Assembly: GCA_012934845.2 (NCBI GenBank) | Contig: WNNJ02002543.1 | Span: 1-64,000, forward strand | Origin: Pomphorhynchus laevis | Lineage: Eukaryota; Acanthocephala; Palaeacanthocephala; Echinorhynchida; Pomphorhynchidae | Direction of reading: 5' to 3' | DNA: 64,000 nucleotides | Part shown: positions 46,786 to 57,272 of the stretch, piece after piece | Layout of the letters: the number at the start of each line of letters is the position of its first letter | Position numbering within the stretch: the stretch's first letter is position 1 | Notes under the pieces: generated by a model | Told to the model about the DNA's origin: nothing | Databases searched by the model: none | The model's input: only the letters and a program-made list of their open reading frames with translations | Position numbers and translations under genes: made by a program

Positions 46786-46875
46786 ACAAGACAAAGCCTA
46801 TATGGCTGTTCAGTCTGCTCACGAAAAAATAAAATAAAAATTAAACAAAATGTAGAATTGATAGAGTTAAGAAAA

Positions 46876-49740
46876 TCAGGGATACGATAGCTTCTCCATA
46901 TTATCGATCTGTTCCAGACATATTCGCAATCGCTTCTTAAATAAAGTCAGCGTTGTGGAGGCAACAACGTATTCAGGAAGACTATTCCACACGTTAACTA
47001 CACGTCTTGACAATCTTGTGACAGGCGATAGTTTCCCAGTATGCTGTTTAAAAATTGTCATCGAATGATGTCGCCTGGATCTATTATTACGACATGCCAT
47101 AATATTTCGAGGATATCCATCAAATTTGTGCAATAATTTCCACGTTGCAACCAAGTCGATAAACATTAACCTCACCTTCATGTCAAATATGCCAATCACT
47201 TTAAGTCTCTCACGATAAGGTAAATACTTACAGTCTGGACATAAACGGGTAATACGGCGAAGAACTCCATCGACAGCATTCAGTTCAGTCCGTGTACATG
47301 GGAAGCAAGATGGAGAGCAATACTCAAGTATTGGTCTCAATAACGAGTTAAACAGCACCCTGAACGACGATGGATTTATTTTCAGAAAGCAATTTTTGAT
47401 AGTGTGCATCATTTTTCTAGCTTTGCCTAATTGAATGTTGTAATGATGTCGTGTCTTTAAAGATGAATCGATCAAAATACCAAGATCACGATGAGTCGAA
47501 ACTATCTCAAGTTCTTTTACACCAATGAAGTAGGTATGACATCCTTTGCGTCCACGACCCAATCTCATATTCTTACACTTTTCCAGGTTTAATGATACTC
47601 CTGTAGTAAGACTCCATTCATACACTAAATCCAGGTCACGCTGCAATGACAAACAGTCTCGTTCAGTCGAGATCACATTCCATAACTTTAAATCGTCAGC
47701 ATAGGCTAAGTGTGGTACATTAAGCGATCTCAACAACTCGTTGATAAAAATGCAAAATAATAATGGCCCGAGAACCGTTCCTTGAGGTACACCACGTATA
47801 ACACTGCGTTTAGATGAAAAAGCATTACCTACTCTTACACAAAATTGTCGACCATTCAAGAAGTTCTCAATCCAACGAGTCAGATAGTAATCTACACCAA
47901 TAGATTCGAGAATACTTATTAATTCAGCATGTGGAACGCGATCAAATGCCTTGGAGAAATCCAAATAGACGACATCGACAACCAATCCACATGAAATTGC
48001 GTCAGCCCATTGTTCACGAGCACATAAAGTATTCGTTAGACATGAGCGGCCATGCCGAAAACCGTGTTGAGAGTCGCTCAAATAGTTTATTGAACCCAAT
48101 ACATTTATTAATCTTTTGTGAACAATTCTCTCAAGTACCTTACTTACAGTAGATGTTAAACTTATGGGCCTAAAATCACTAACATCGCAAGCATTTTTCG
48201 TTTTCGGAAGTGGTACCACAATCGCCGATTTCCAATCATTTGGAATTATCGACGTATTGAGAGAAACGTTGAATAATTTGGAAAGCGGATATGACAGGAT
48301 ACATTTCAAGAGCTTAAGGATATAAGTGGGGATATCGTCAGGACCAGCTGACACGCATTTAGCTAACCTTGATAGCTCTATCTCAACTTCCTCCATCGTG
48401 ATAATTATATATGGACTCTGACAGATTGATGAACCATTACAAATATTGACTTTATAAGCATCATCCCTATTTAACGATAGTGCAAACACATCAGCGAACG
48501 CCTCAGAAATTTTCATAGGGTCTTCAACTAATTCGTTTCCGATATGAATGCGTCGGACACTAGAATTAGATACTCTTGATCGACAAACATAATTCCAAAA
48601 TCGCTTGGGTGTGTGACCTAAAGACATAGCAACATCATTCTCGTACAAGTATCTCTTTTTTGATTTTAAGCGATTGCATTTATTGCGTATTAGTTTGTAC
48701 TCACTATATAAAGCATCACTCTTACTACAGAGACTCCACGCCTTATTTCTCAACCTTATACAACGCTTTAGTTCGCTATCAAACCACGGAGGTTTATCAG
48801 ACCTCTTACGCTTGGAAAATACACGCATGGGAGCAAATTCGTCTAGGACTTGAATTACCCCACTTTTGATAGACTGCCACATGCTCTCCACATCACCATC
48901 ATTACTTACAAAAGAAATCCTTTTAGCATATTCAATTATCTCATTATCTGGGATAACTTTCCGTACTCGCTTCTCAACAATCTCTACACTGTCTGATCCG
49001 GTCGAATTAGTAGGAATCAGAAACTTGACCACCACATGATCGCTTGAACTAATTGGAGGTTCTTTGTCAATTGAAGAAATATCATATTCAAGTCTAGTAA
49101 ACAGCAGGTCAATCTTCGAGGATGATTCTGCGGAGAAACGAGTATCAAAATGAACATGTTGAATAAGCAACATTTCATCATACAATAAATTACATAACGA
49201 CATAGTATATTTATCATAAGTTGCAATACTGGAGAGGGCGGAATTGTATGAATGCATGTTAAAATCACCAAAGATAAAAAATTTATGGCACTTGGGTATA
49301 TTCTTAAGGAAATCAATAAGAGCGAACGATATTGCGCCCGGAGCACGATATACTATACATAAAGTAATAATAGCACTCCCAGATTGCGTAATACTCAACT
49401 GTAGAGCCTCGGCAGAGCATGAATCATCAATGAATCTTACGGCTGAACTAACAATCAAACTCACATGCACATAGAAGGCAACTCCACCACCGCGTCCATG
49501 GGCTCGATCAGATCTATAAAGAGCGAATTCAGGTATGTGAACCATATCATCAGATATGTCAGGATGGAACCAACTTTCACAAACTCCAAAGACATTGACA
49601 TCATGACAACGTATCCAATACCTAATCTCATCCAACTTATTAACTGCGCTACGTGCATTTGTAAATGCAATTTTCATGGAAGACGAAACATCTCGACATG
49701 GACTAGCTGTTGCTAGTACGGTAATCAAAGATCCACACAT
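46876..49740 (-). CDS. CR1 ORF2: AP endonuclease and reverse transcriptase
   Basis: From the ATG at 49740 the frame gives 954 residues and starts 21 bases after the ORF1 stop. The endonuclease carries FTNARSAVNKL, GVCESWFHPD, GRGGGVAFYV, FGDFNMHSYN, KIDLLFTR and SSDHVVVKF. RT shows AGPDDIPTYILK, FRPISLTSTVSKVLERI, motif A VVYLDFSKAFDRVPH, motif B GVPQGTVLGPLLF and motif C LAYADDLKLW. A C-terminal domain with RPILEYCSP and VVNVWNSLPEYVV completes it. All motifs look intact, so activity is plausible. The frame is open 14 codons upstream of this ATG and overlaps the ORF1 end. Confidence 0.85.
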   Translation of the reverse strand: MCGSLITVLATASPCRDVSSSMKIAFTNARSAVNKLDEIRYWIRCHDVNVFGVCESWFHPDISDDMVHIPEFALYRSDRAHGRGGGVAFYVHVSLIVSSAVRFIDDSCSAEALQLSITQSGSAIITLCIVYRAPGAISFALIDFLKNIPKCHKFFIFGDFNMHSYNSALSSIATYDKYTMSLCNLLYDEMLLIQHVHFDTRFSAESSSKIDLLFTRLEYDISSIDKEPPISSSDHVVVKFLIPTNSTGSDSVEIVEKRVRKVIPDNEIIEYAKRISFVSNDGDVESMWQSIKSGVIQVLDEFAPMRVFSKRKRSDKPPWFDSELKRCIRLRNKAWSLCSKSDALYSEYKLIRNKCNRLKSKKRYLYENDVAMSLGHTPKRFWNYVCRSRVSNSSVRRIHIGNELVEDPMKISEAFADVFALSLNRDDAYKVNICNGSSICQSPYIIITMEEVEIELSRLAKCVSAGPDDIPTYILKLLKCILSYPLSKLFNVSLNTSIIPNDWKSAIVVPLPKTKNACDVSDFRPISLTSTVSKVLERIVHKRLINVLGSINYLSDSQHGFRHGRSCLTNTLCAREQWADAISCGLVVDVVYLDFSKAFDRVPHAELISILESIGVDYYLTRWIENFLNGRQFCVRVGNAFSSKRSVIRGVPQGTVLGPLLFCIFINELLRSLNVPHLAYADDLKLWNVISTERDCLSLQRDLDLVYEWSLTTGVSLNLEKCKNMRLGRGRKGCHTYFIGVKELEIVSTHRDLGILIDSSLKTRHHYNIQLGKARKMMHTIKNCFLKINPSSFRVLFNSLLRPILEYCSPSCFPCTRTELNAVDGVLRRITRLCPDCKYLPYRERLKVIGIFDMKVRLMFIDLVATWKLLHKFDGYPRNIMACRNNRSRRHHSMTIFKQHTGKLSPVTRLSRRVVNVWNSLPEYVVASTTLTLFKKRLRICLEQIDNMEKLSYP

Positions 49741-49760
49741 GCTAGAGGATACCGATCTAT

Positions 49761-50854
49761 CTACAGTTCTAATGGTTTCCAACGGACAAATGGCTTTCGA
49801 CGAACAACTCGAAAATTTCTAATGCATAGATCTTTCTCGCCTAATAGTAAACGCTTGTGAAGCTCGTTCCTCGCATTTTTCAGTTTTGAACGATCGTCAA
49901 AAGATAGATCTCTCAAAATACGTATTGAGTTTTTTTCGAGACGATGAGCCCGACTAAATATATAATTTGCATGAGTCGACGAATCTACCACAACCTTTAA
50001 CAATCGCGGTATGTTTGAACTGTTTGTTCGCCTTCCCAGCCGGAACAAACTTCTAACCACAATCTCCTTAGCTATATCTTTATCGTTAGCATGGAATATT
50101 TTATTCAGAACTCCTCTTATCGCACTAACATCATCGTTTACTCGCTCCTGTGACACAGAAGAATTTGATTCAGATAGATTGGCGAAAAGAATGCACCTGT
50201 CCCTTGAAGCGCTTCGATTTTTCTTATACACTCTGTGAGAACTTTTGAACTTAGAAGACACAGAACTGGGTAACTCGTCCTGTGAAAGATTATCAGTAGG
50301 TTCATTGAGCTTAAGTGAATTCTCATGTACACGCACTGAGCTTGCCGTGATGCTGTTTTCAATCAACCGTTCTTCCAATGCCGATTTTGTTTTTCGCAAT
50401 ATACGAACGTTGTTTCTAGGACTTACCGTTCTATCACAGGTTACATTTGAAGATGCGATACCATATTCAAGTTCAACGGGTAAGTTAGTTATTTCCTTGA
50501 AATGCTGCGATTCGTGAACGGAATCATCCACATCAAATTCACATACTTCCATAGTGTGTTCATCACCGTGAACACCAACATGTGATATATTTGCCTGTCC
50601 ACTAACGCATCCCATTTGCATGAACCTAGACGCACAGCAAAATCCACATATATATTTCTTGATAGTGTAGCTGTTACGCAACGAAGTTAACAGAGAAACT
50701 GTCGTCCAAACACTGCAGCCGGGAACATCACAAGCCACCTGCAGACTACCGTATTCCTCTTCGCTACCAGTGATATGTGATGCATCATGTTTGCTATCAG
50801 CCTTAGTCCGCCCATTCCTATAAGTATCGTTTTTATTTTGACCTTTTTTACCAT
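49761..50854 (-). CDS. CR1 ORF1: Cys module and RRM-like domain, start region out of frame
   Basis: The open frame (to about 50860) encodes VACDVPGCSVWTTVSLL, then IKKYICGFCCASRFMQM, a Cys module shared with L2 and LINE3. A Ser-rich linker follows, then RDRCILFANLSES, DDVSAIRGVLNKIF, RLLKVVVDSS and a basic tail (CIRNFRVVRRKPF). The only suitable ATG (50854, after a purine-rich leader) begins MVKK in the neighbouring frame, joined by a run of six A. The start is therefore either one base short or lies elsewhere. Confidence 0.65.
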
Positions 50855-50879
50855 TTGTGAAGAAAAATCACAAATATGA

Positions 50880-50945
50880 TATGCGCACTAGTCAGAGCCC
50901 TTGTATCTCGGGATGACTGCTGGAAAGTCGATTGTGTGTTTAAGA
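50880..50945 (-). promoter_or_regulatory. 5'-UTR cassette of the CR1 element
   Basis: On the plus strand ACTAGTCAGAGCCCTTGTAT and then CTCGGGATGACTGCTGGAAA match the 5' UTR of RLE-C. The match extends into CGCATAT next to the ORF side. It occurs once here and in tandem in RLE-C. Confidence 0.55.
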
Positions 50946-51084
50946 TTTGTAAGTAGTTCTTTTAGTAAGTAATCGAAGGCGTTCGTTGTATGTTATTCTA
51001 TCTCAAATGTAAGTACTTTAATAATCAATTCTTTTTTTAACGTATATATTTATAGTATGTAACGATATATTTAACGATATATTT

Positions 51085-52260
51085 ATAGTATGGAAACACG
51101 GCAAAGAAAATTTGGATAGATTCATCGATCATGTCAATAACTTTGGTTCTTTAAAATTTACAACATCATTTTCTGTTCCCGCGAACTTTCTCGATATTTC
51201 AGTTTATCGTGATGAAAATAACAATGTACAAACTGAATTGTATCGCAAGAACTCCTCCATACCCAATTACCTTCATGCACAAAGAGCTCATTCTAATTAC
51301 ACGAAAAATCCCTTATACAAAATTAAGCGTGTAGAATAATACGTGTTTGTAGTGAACCGGCACGTCGAGAAGTACATCTATACAAGCTTAGAGGTATACT
51401 AGCAAACAGAGGTTTTACTAAACGAGAGATATTAAGCAGTACCAATAGGGAACGACATAGAACATATTTACAGAATGAATTACCTCAAGTTAAAAATGAC
51501 AAAATTAATCAAATTTGAATAGTAATGCCATTCCACCAAGCATTAACGGCAGTCGAAAGGAGTCTTAATCTGAAAATTAAAAACATGGCAAAATCTGAAA
51601 ACATTAATATTCCCAATTTACAATTTGTCTACAAATCTAATAACAAATTAGGTGGGAATATCATTAAAAGCTCGTAAGAGACTACAAAAGTTGGAGTTGC
51701 AAATTCATGCAAAAAGTTTGAACGCCCTAGATGCAAGTGTTGCGCACAAATTGAAGAAACAAATCGCTTTACAAGTAATGTAACATGTTTGAGTTATAGA
51801 ATTAAGCACCCTGTTACATGCAGTACAAAGGATGTCGTATATCTAGGTTGTTGTTCACTATGCTCGGCGCAATACATTGGTAAGTCTAGACGCTTCCTGA
51901 GTGAGCGATTGAACAATCGTAGATCAGACATATTGAGGGGTAAAAAGACCCAAGATTCTATAGTGAAACATTGCATCGTTACTCATAACATTACAGAAGA
52001 TAGTTTCAATTACACTATCATTGATAATAATATCGGCACTGATAAATTGAGAAAATATAACGAACAACAATGGGTCGGGCAGCTATTTTCTGATACACCA
52101 AAGGGTATCAACAACCACCACTTTTACAAGTAGATTGATATCACATAGAACAATTATTACTTTCTTTGCTATATTCATGTTTTAAGTTTTTGTGTTTCTG
52201 TTATAGATTTGATAAAGCTAATAAAAAGCGAAACGTCGTATTAATTTCTTCGTTAAGACT
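51085..52260 (+). mobile_element. Penelope-like element, C-terminal piece with GIY-YIG
   Basis: The frame resumes with HGKENLDRFIDHVNNFGSL, LDISVYRDENNNVQTELYRK and YLHAQRAHSNYTKNPL (RT thumb and linker). Near 51789-52133 the GIY-YIG nuclease appears: DVVYLGCCSLCSAQYIGKSR, LNNRRSDIL, VKHCIVTHN. Several breaks lie between them. The 3' end has GCGAAACGTCG near 52222. Together with 46060-46785 this is one element split by the CR1. Confidence 0.8.
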
Positions 52261-52314
52261 GGTTTACTTTAATTATATATATTCGAAATATGTTTATTAA
52301 TCAACAAAAATACG

Positions 52315-52409
52315 ATTTTTGTTGGTAGGGACCAACAAAAATTAAGGATCCAACTCGTTGGATCCTTAATGGTGAGACTTGGATCCAACTCGTTGGATCC
52401 AAGTCTCAC
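52315..52409. repeat. Three consecutive perfect palindromic hairpins
   Basis: Arms are 12 bases (52315-52326/52331-52342), 14 bases (52341-52354/52357-52370) and 18 bases (52372-52389/52392-52409). The last two share GGATCCAAC-TC-GTTGGATCC, which is part of the 380-bp satellite. They lie exactly at the 5' junction of L2-4 and look like serial template switches. Confidence 0.85.
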
Positions 52410-54377
52410 CCACACCGTCGCTTGCACCGTGCCCCATGGTTTGACATCCAATGCCTACTCTCAAAGCGTCGACTCCGCCATGCTTTTCGAGTCTATCACC
52501 GCTCTCTCAGACGCGATTTCCGCTCGATCACTCCGTCTTTCCGTGATTCCTATCTTGCTCTTCGCCGGTCTCATCTCAACCTACTACGTACCAAATGCAA
52601 CTCCTTCTGGCAGCATAAAATAATCACTTCATTCAACTCTAAGACTCTCTGGCATACTTTTAACTCAATCCTGGCTCGTTCCTCTACGCCTTGCAACATC
52701 AATGCTAATGATTATTCGTCATTTCTCCAGACTAAAGTATCCACGCTGCTCTCTCACACCCCGGTCTCCATCCTATTCCACTCTGCCCAGTCTACTCTCA
52801 TCCTTCCCGAACTCTTTCATCTTCTCCCTGTATCACCTACAGAAGTATCATCTGTCCTCATGTCCTTGCCCAACAAAACCTCTCCTGCCGATCCCCTGCC
52901 TACCCACATATTAAAATCTATATGCTCATCGATATCCCCATTTCTCACAACCTTGTTTAACTCGTCCATCCGCAGTCGTATCTTCCCTTCACACTGGAAA
53001 TCCGCAATCGTTCGTCCCCTCCTTAAGAAACAATCGCTCGACCCCTCCCTTCCTTCCAGCTATCGCCCCATTTCACTACTCCCTACTCTTTCTAAGCTCT
53101 TAGAACGCCTCATCTTAATACAAATCAACGCTTATCTCTCCTCATCCAATCTGTACCCTCCTTTCCAATCCGCTTTCCGCTCTAATCACTCGACAGAAAT
53201 CGCATGCATAAAAGTGTACAACGACTTACTCATTTCTCGAGACAAGGCTCTATATAGTGTTCTCATCTCCCTGGACCTCTCCTCCGCATTCGACATTGTC
53301 GACCACTCCGTCCTCCTTTCTCGCCTTCGTTATGATTACGGCTTTTCTTCCTCCTCCGTAGCTTGGTTCGCCTCATATCTATCCGACCGTTCCTTTCGCG
53401 TCTGTTCTAATTCATCATCCTCCCCTCCCATCCCTATTTTTTGCGGGGTTCCACAAGGTTCAGTCCTAGGTCCCCTGCTATTCTCTCTTTTGCTTGGCGA
53501 TCTCTCTCCATTTATCAAACCTTACTCCTTTAACGTCATGCAATACGCCGATGACATTCTAATCTATGCTCATGCACCCGCACATCGCATACACGATATC
53601 GCCATTTCTGTCTCCAACTGTCTCTCTTCTATCTACAAGCGTCTCTCCAATCTCCATCTCGTTCTAAACGCCGAAAAGTCCAAAATAATGTGGATCCTTC
53701 CCCGTAAACCAAGCATATCTCCTCCCATTGTATCTTTTGCCTCATCGATCATCCCTGTAGTCCACAATCTCACTTTCTTAGGCTTCCATTTCGATGATCA
53801 CCTTTCCCTTAAACCCTTCGTCCGTGACAAGGTCCGCTCGTCTAACTTAATTCTTCGTGACATCCGCCGTATCCGCCCCCTTATCGACTTCCGTTCTTGT
53901 ATGTCTCTTCTTTCATCGCTTCTTTTCCCTAAAATCGATTACTGCCTTAGCCTTTTCGTTAATTCTCCAAAATCCATCATCCTACCCCTACAACGAATAA
54001 TCAACACCGCCGTTCGAGTGCTCTTTCGCCTCCGTCGCTTCGACCACACATCCACATATTTTGCCCAACTCTCCTGGCCCACCATCCACATCCGCATCAA
54101 ACTCCGCCTTCTTCTCATTACTTTTCGTCTCATCGCTGTCGGCTCCCCATCGTTCATCAACCTTCCTTTCTTAGACGATACTCGCCCCACCTCGCTATCG
54201 CTTCGTTCCTGTCATACCCTCTTACTCCACGTTCCTAATTACTCCAACAACTACGGTCTCCGATCCTTCCTCGTCGCCGCTTCACTCGCCTGGAATCAAC
54301 TCCCTCTCGACGTCCGCCGCGCTCCCTCTTTTATCACATTCAAACACCTCCTCCGTTCACACCTTCTCGACGCCTGA
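52410..54377 (+). pseudogene. 3' part of L2 ORF2 from L2-4, open to its stop
   Basis: About 650 codons without interruption: RAPWFDIQCLLSKRRLRHA, YRPISLLPTLSKLLERL, motif A SAFDIVDHS, motif B GVPQGSVLGPLLF, motif C QYADDILIYAHAP, and a C-terminus ending HLLRSHLLDA. All RT motifs are intact. The endonuclease is missing, so the copy is non-autonomous. It differs at many residues from L2-1 to L2-3 and defines a second subfamily. Confidence 0.8.
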
Positions 54378-54409
54378 TTCACAGTTTTGTTTTTGTTGTG
54401 GTCATGTAA

Positions 54410-54425
54410 GCGTGCGCTGGCACGC
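54410..54425 (+). promoter_or_regulatory. 3'-UTR stem-loop of L2-4
   Basis: GCGTGC-GCTG-GCACGC forms a six-pair stem with a different loop from L2-1 and L2-2. The ATTTGCCACGTTAAA block follows. Confidence 0.55.
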
Positions 54426-54454
54426 ATTTGCCACGTTAAAAAAATAAAAAAAAT

Positions 54455-55033
54455 AAATCTTTAATGGATACGGTATATATAATAGTAGTGCACGGATGTG
54501 CTGAGAAGATAATGGTCCGGTATTTCTTTCGAAATACGGCGTTAATACAAAATGGTGTTGCTTGTTAGACTGGACTTTGATTCACGACTTTCACACAGGC
54601 AACCGAATGTCTACTGATGAGTGTTGCCGGATTCTCATTGATCGTCTAGAAGTGACATGATGACTGAAAGTCATGAATCAAAGTCCAGTCTAACAAACAA
54701 CACCATTTTGTATAAATGCCGTGTTTCGAAAGACATCCTGGACCGTTGTCTACTCAGCACATCCGTGTGCCGTAAATATTTAGGATCCAACGAATGAAGC
54801 GACAATTCAGCAACAACCTCTGCCTAGTGTTTAATAATAGTCCACACAGCAATTCGATCTCATAAAGAGCGTAAGCCTCAGGCAATTAAGAAAGTGTCGG
54901 ATAAGCCTTTATTCACAATTTCACACAAGTAACCGAAACGACCAGTGAGTACTTCACTCTACTGATGAGTGTTGTCAGGTACTCATTGGTCGTCTAGAAG
55001 TGACATGGTGACTAAAAGTCGTGAATCAAAGTC
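54455..55033. repeat. Satellite-related sequence, inverted copies
   Basis: 54470-54595 runs in the same sense as the main array; from 54596 to 55033 the sense is reversed, so the two form a partial hairpin. Hammerhead blocks lie on the plus strand at 54594-54655 (GAAAC region deleted) and 54930-55010. In the latter, helix III is a 14-pair stem (CGACCAGTGAGTAC against GTACTCATTGGTCG) that encloses CTGATGAG in its loop. Confidence 0.75.
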
Positions 55034-55035
55034 CT

Positions 55036-56330
55036 ATATATAAAGATTTATTTTAACGCGACAAATGTGTGCCAGCGCACTTATATGACCACAACAAAGC
55101 AAAAATGCAAATCATGTGTCGAGAAAGGTTGAACGGAGGAGGTTTTTGATAGTGATAAAGGAGGGAGCACGGCGGACGTAGAGAGGGAGTTGATTCCAGG
55201 CGAGTGGGGCGGAGACGAGGAAGGATCGGAGATCGTAGTTGTTGGAGTAATTAGGAACGTGGAGTAAGAGGGTATGACGGGAACGTAGCGATAGCGAGGT
55301 GGGGCGAGTGTCGTGTAAGAAAGGAAGGTTGATGAACGATGGGGAGCCGACAGCGATGATACGAAAAGTTACAAGAAAGCGGAGTTTGATGCAGATGTGG
55401 ATGGTGGGCCAGGAGAGTTGTGCAATATATGTGGATGTGTGGTCGAAGCGACGGAGACGAAAAATCACTCGAACGGCGGAGTTGATGATGTGTTGTAGGA
55501 GTAGGATGATGGATTTTGGAGAATTGGCTAAAAGACAGGCAATAATCGATTTTAGGGGAAGCGATGAAAGAAGATACATTCAAGAACGGAAGTGGATAAA
55601 GGAACGAATACGACGGGTGCCACGGAGAATTAAATTATACGAGCAGGCCTTGTTACGGACGAAGGGTTTTAGGGAAATGTGATAATCGAAATGGAATCCT
55701 AAGAAAGTGAGATTGTGGACTATGAGGATGACCTTGAACTAAACCTTGTGGGACTTCGCAGAAAATAGAGATTGGATGAGAGGAGGATGAATTTGAACAG
55801 ACTCGAAAAGAACGGTCGGATAGCCGAAATCAAAGTCGTAATAAAAGCCGTAATCATAACGAAGGCGAGAAAAGAAAATGGAGTGTTCGACGGTTCCGAA
55901 GGCGGAGGAGAGGTAGAGGGAGATAAGTACACTGTATATAGCCTTGTCACGAGAAATGAGTAGGTCATTGTAAATTGTTCATGCATGTGATTTCTGTGGA
56001 GTGAATATATCGGAAAGCGGATTGGAAAGGCTGGTACAAATTGGATGAAGAGAGATAAACGTTGATATGGATTAAGATAAGGCGTTCTAATAGCTTAGAT
56101 AGAGTAGGGAGTAGTGAAATGGGACGGTAGCCAGAAAAAAAGGAGATGATGAGCCGTTGTTTCTTAAGGAGGGGACGAACGATGGCGGATTTCTATTGTG
56201 AAGGGAAGATACGACTGCGGATGGACGAGTTAAACAAGGTGTTGAGGAAAGAGGATATCGATGAGCATGTGGATTTAAGTATGATGGTAGGCAGGGGATC
56301 GGCAGGTGAGGTAGTAGACAATATAGTAGT
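55036..56330 (-). mobile_element. L2/CR1-group LINE, copy 5 (L2-5), subfamily B, truncated and worn
   Basis: The 3' UTR with a GTGCGCTGGCAC stem-loop is at about 55050-55075. Then come the C-terminal domain (PTSLSLRSRHTLLLHVPNYS, LAWNQLP) and broken RT pieces up to the fingers (equivalent of RPLLKKQ and YRPISLLP). Several frameshifts and a deletion around 55720 separate them. It is nearest to L2-4 and inserted in satellite sequence. Confidence 0.75.
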
Positions 56331-56397
56331 AGACAATATATATTTATAAAATATTTGTTAATAACTATCCTGTTTATTGTTAATCATTAATCTATCT

Positions 56398-56640
56398 TTA
56401 TTTTTCTGCATAAAACATACTCCTTGAGTTTTCTACCAAAATATTACTTTCAACGTAAATTATTTTACTTCTATCAAAACCTATTTCGTGATCATTATTT
56501 AAAGAATGGTCTATAACCGCACCTGAGCCGATTCCGTTTTTCACAGAATACTTATGTTGATACATACGTTTCGATAAACCTTGTCCCGTTTGACCTTTAT
56601 ATATTATCACATGTATTGCAAGGTATTTGGTACAATACAA
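56398..56640 (-). mobile_element. Penelope-like element remnant: GIY-YIG domain
   Basis: The minus strand reads VIIYKGQTGQGLSKRMYQHK, then AVIDHSLNNDHEIGFDRSKI and ESNILVENSRSMFYAEK. This fits the GIY-YIG nuclease of Penelope-like elements (YxGQT and R-x-xQHK). It is a different family from the copy at 51085-52260. Broken, and old by appearance. Confidence 0.55.
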
Positions 56641-56649
56641 TCTCTATTA

Positions 56650-57270
56650 TATTCAAGTTTTTTAAAAATATTATTTAATTTCTAGTTGAGTTCCCATAAG
56701 TCTAGTCATAACACTGTTTCCTTCAAAATAAGACTTCTTAAGAGCTTAAGTAGAAAAACCACTACTTAACAGACTTCTACGGGTCATATCATATCTTCCC
56801 TATTTTAGATAATTACTAGAAAAAAATGCTTCCGCTCTCAAACAAAGTAAAAAGGCTGCGAAATCCTAAAAAGTGAAAAAGTAGTTATTTAAGCGCAGCC
56901 CATGATTTCTGTTAAATACTCTATAAGATGTAAATATTGAATTTGACCTCGCTAATCAAGCGAATTGAGTACGTTTAAGCTATTAACTATTATTCCTGAG
57001 CAAACTGTTAGGTAAGCAGAAATAAAAGTTAATAGCTTAATTATTATATAATTTATGTTTATCTAATAAACTTAAATCAATGCGTAACCCAATTCAAGCA
57101 CATTCACAAGTTGGGTAAATAATACTATTCTCTATCAGAACCTTAAGATGCATTGTTTCATGTTTATTTTGGCTTTGTAATAAAGAAGAATCATATACTT
57201 TAAGTGATGACTTGTGGTAATATTAATATATTTGATCTACTGTTAATTTAAGCATTTTAATCCGCGTTTT
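56650..57270. other. No gene seen
   Basis: AT-rich sequence without a recognisable open frame or repeat. Confidence 0.5.
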
Positions 57271-57272
57271 AG

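Larger units (their letters stand above)
46786..51060 (-). mobile_element. CR1-type LINE, nearly whole, inserted in a Penelope-like element
   Basis: The 3' UTR (46786-46875, minus sense) ends with CTTGTATGTTATAATAATAA, the same tail that occurs in repeat X. ORF2 and ORF1 follow without internal stops. The 5' UTR (50855-51060) includes the cassette shared with RLE-C. It is one of the two best-preserved elements here, with RLE-B. Confidence 0.85.
52400..54452 (+). mobile_element. L2/CR1-group LINE, copy 4 (L2-4), subfamily B, 5'-truncated
   Basis: It starts in the ORF2 linker and ends after the stem-loop and a short A/T tail. It is inserted in satellite sequence: CCTTAATGG before it and CTTTAATGGATACGG after it look like a target duplication. 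Confidence 0.85.

Noticed and set aside
52200-52245. Canonical hammerhead at the 3' end of the Penelope-like element
   Set aside because: GCGAAACGTC is present, but no CTGATGA box and no consistent helices are nearby.
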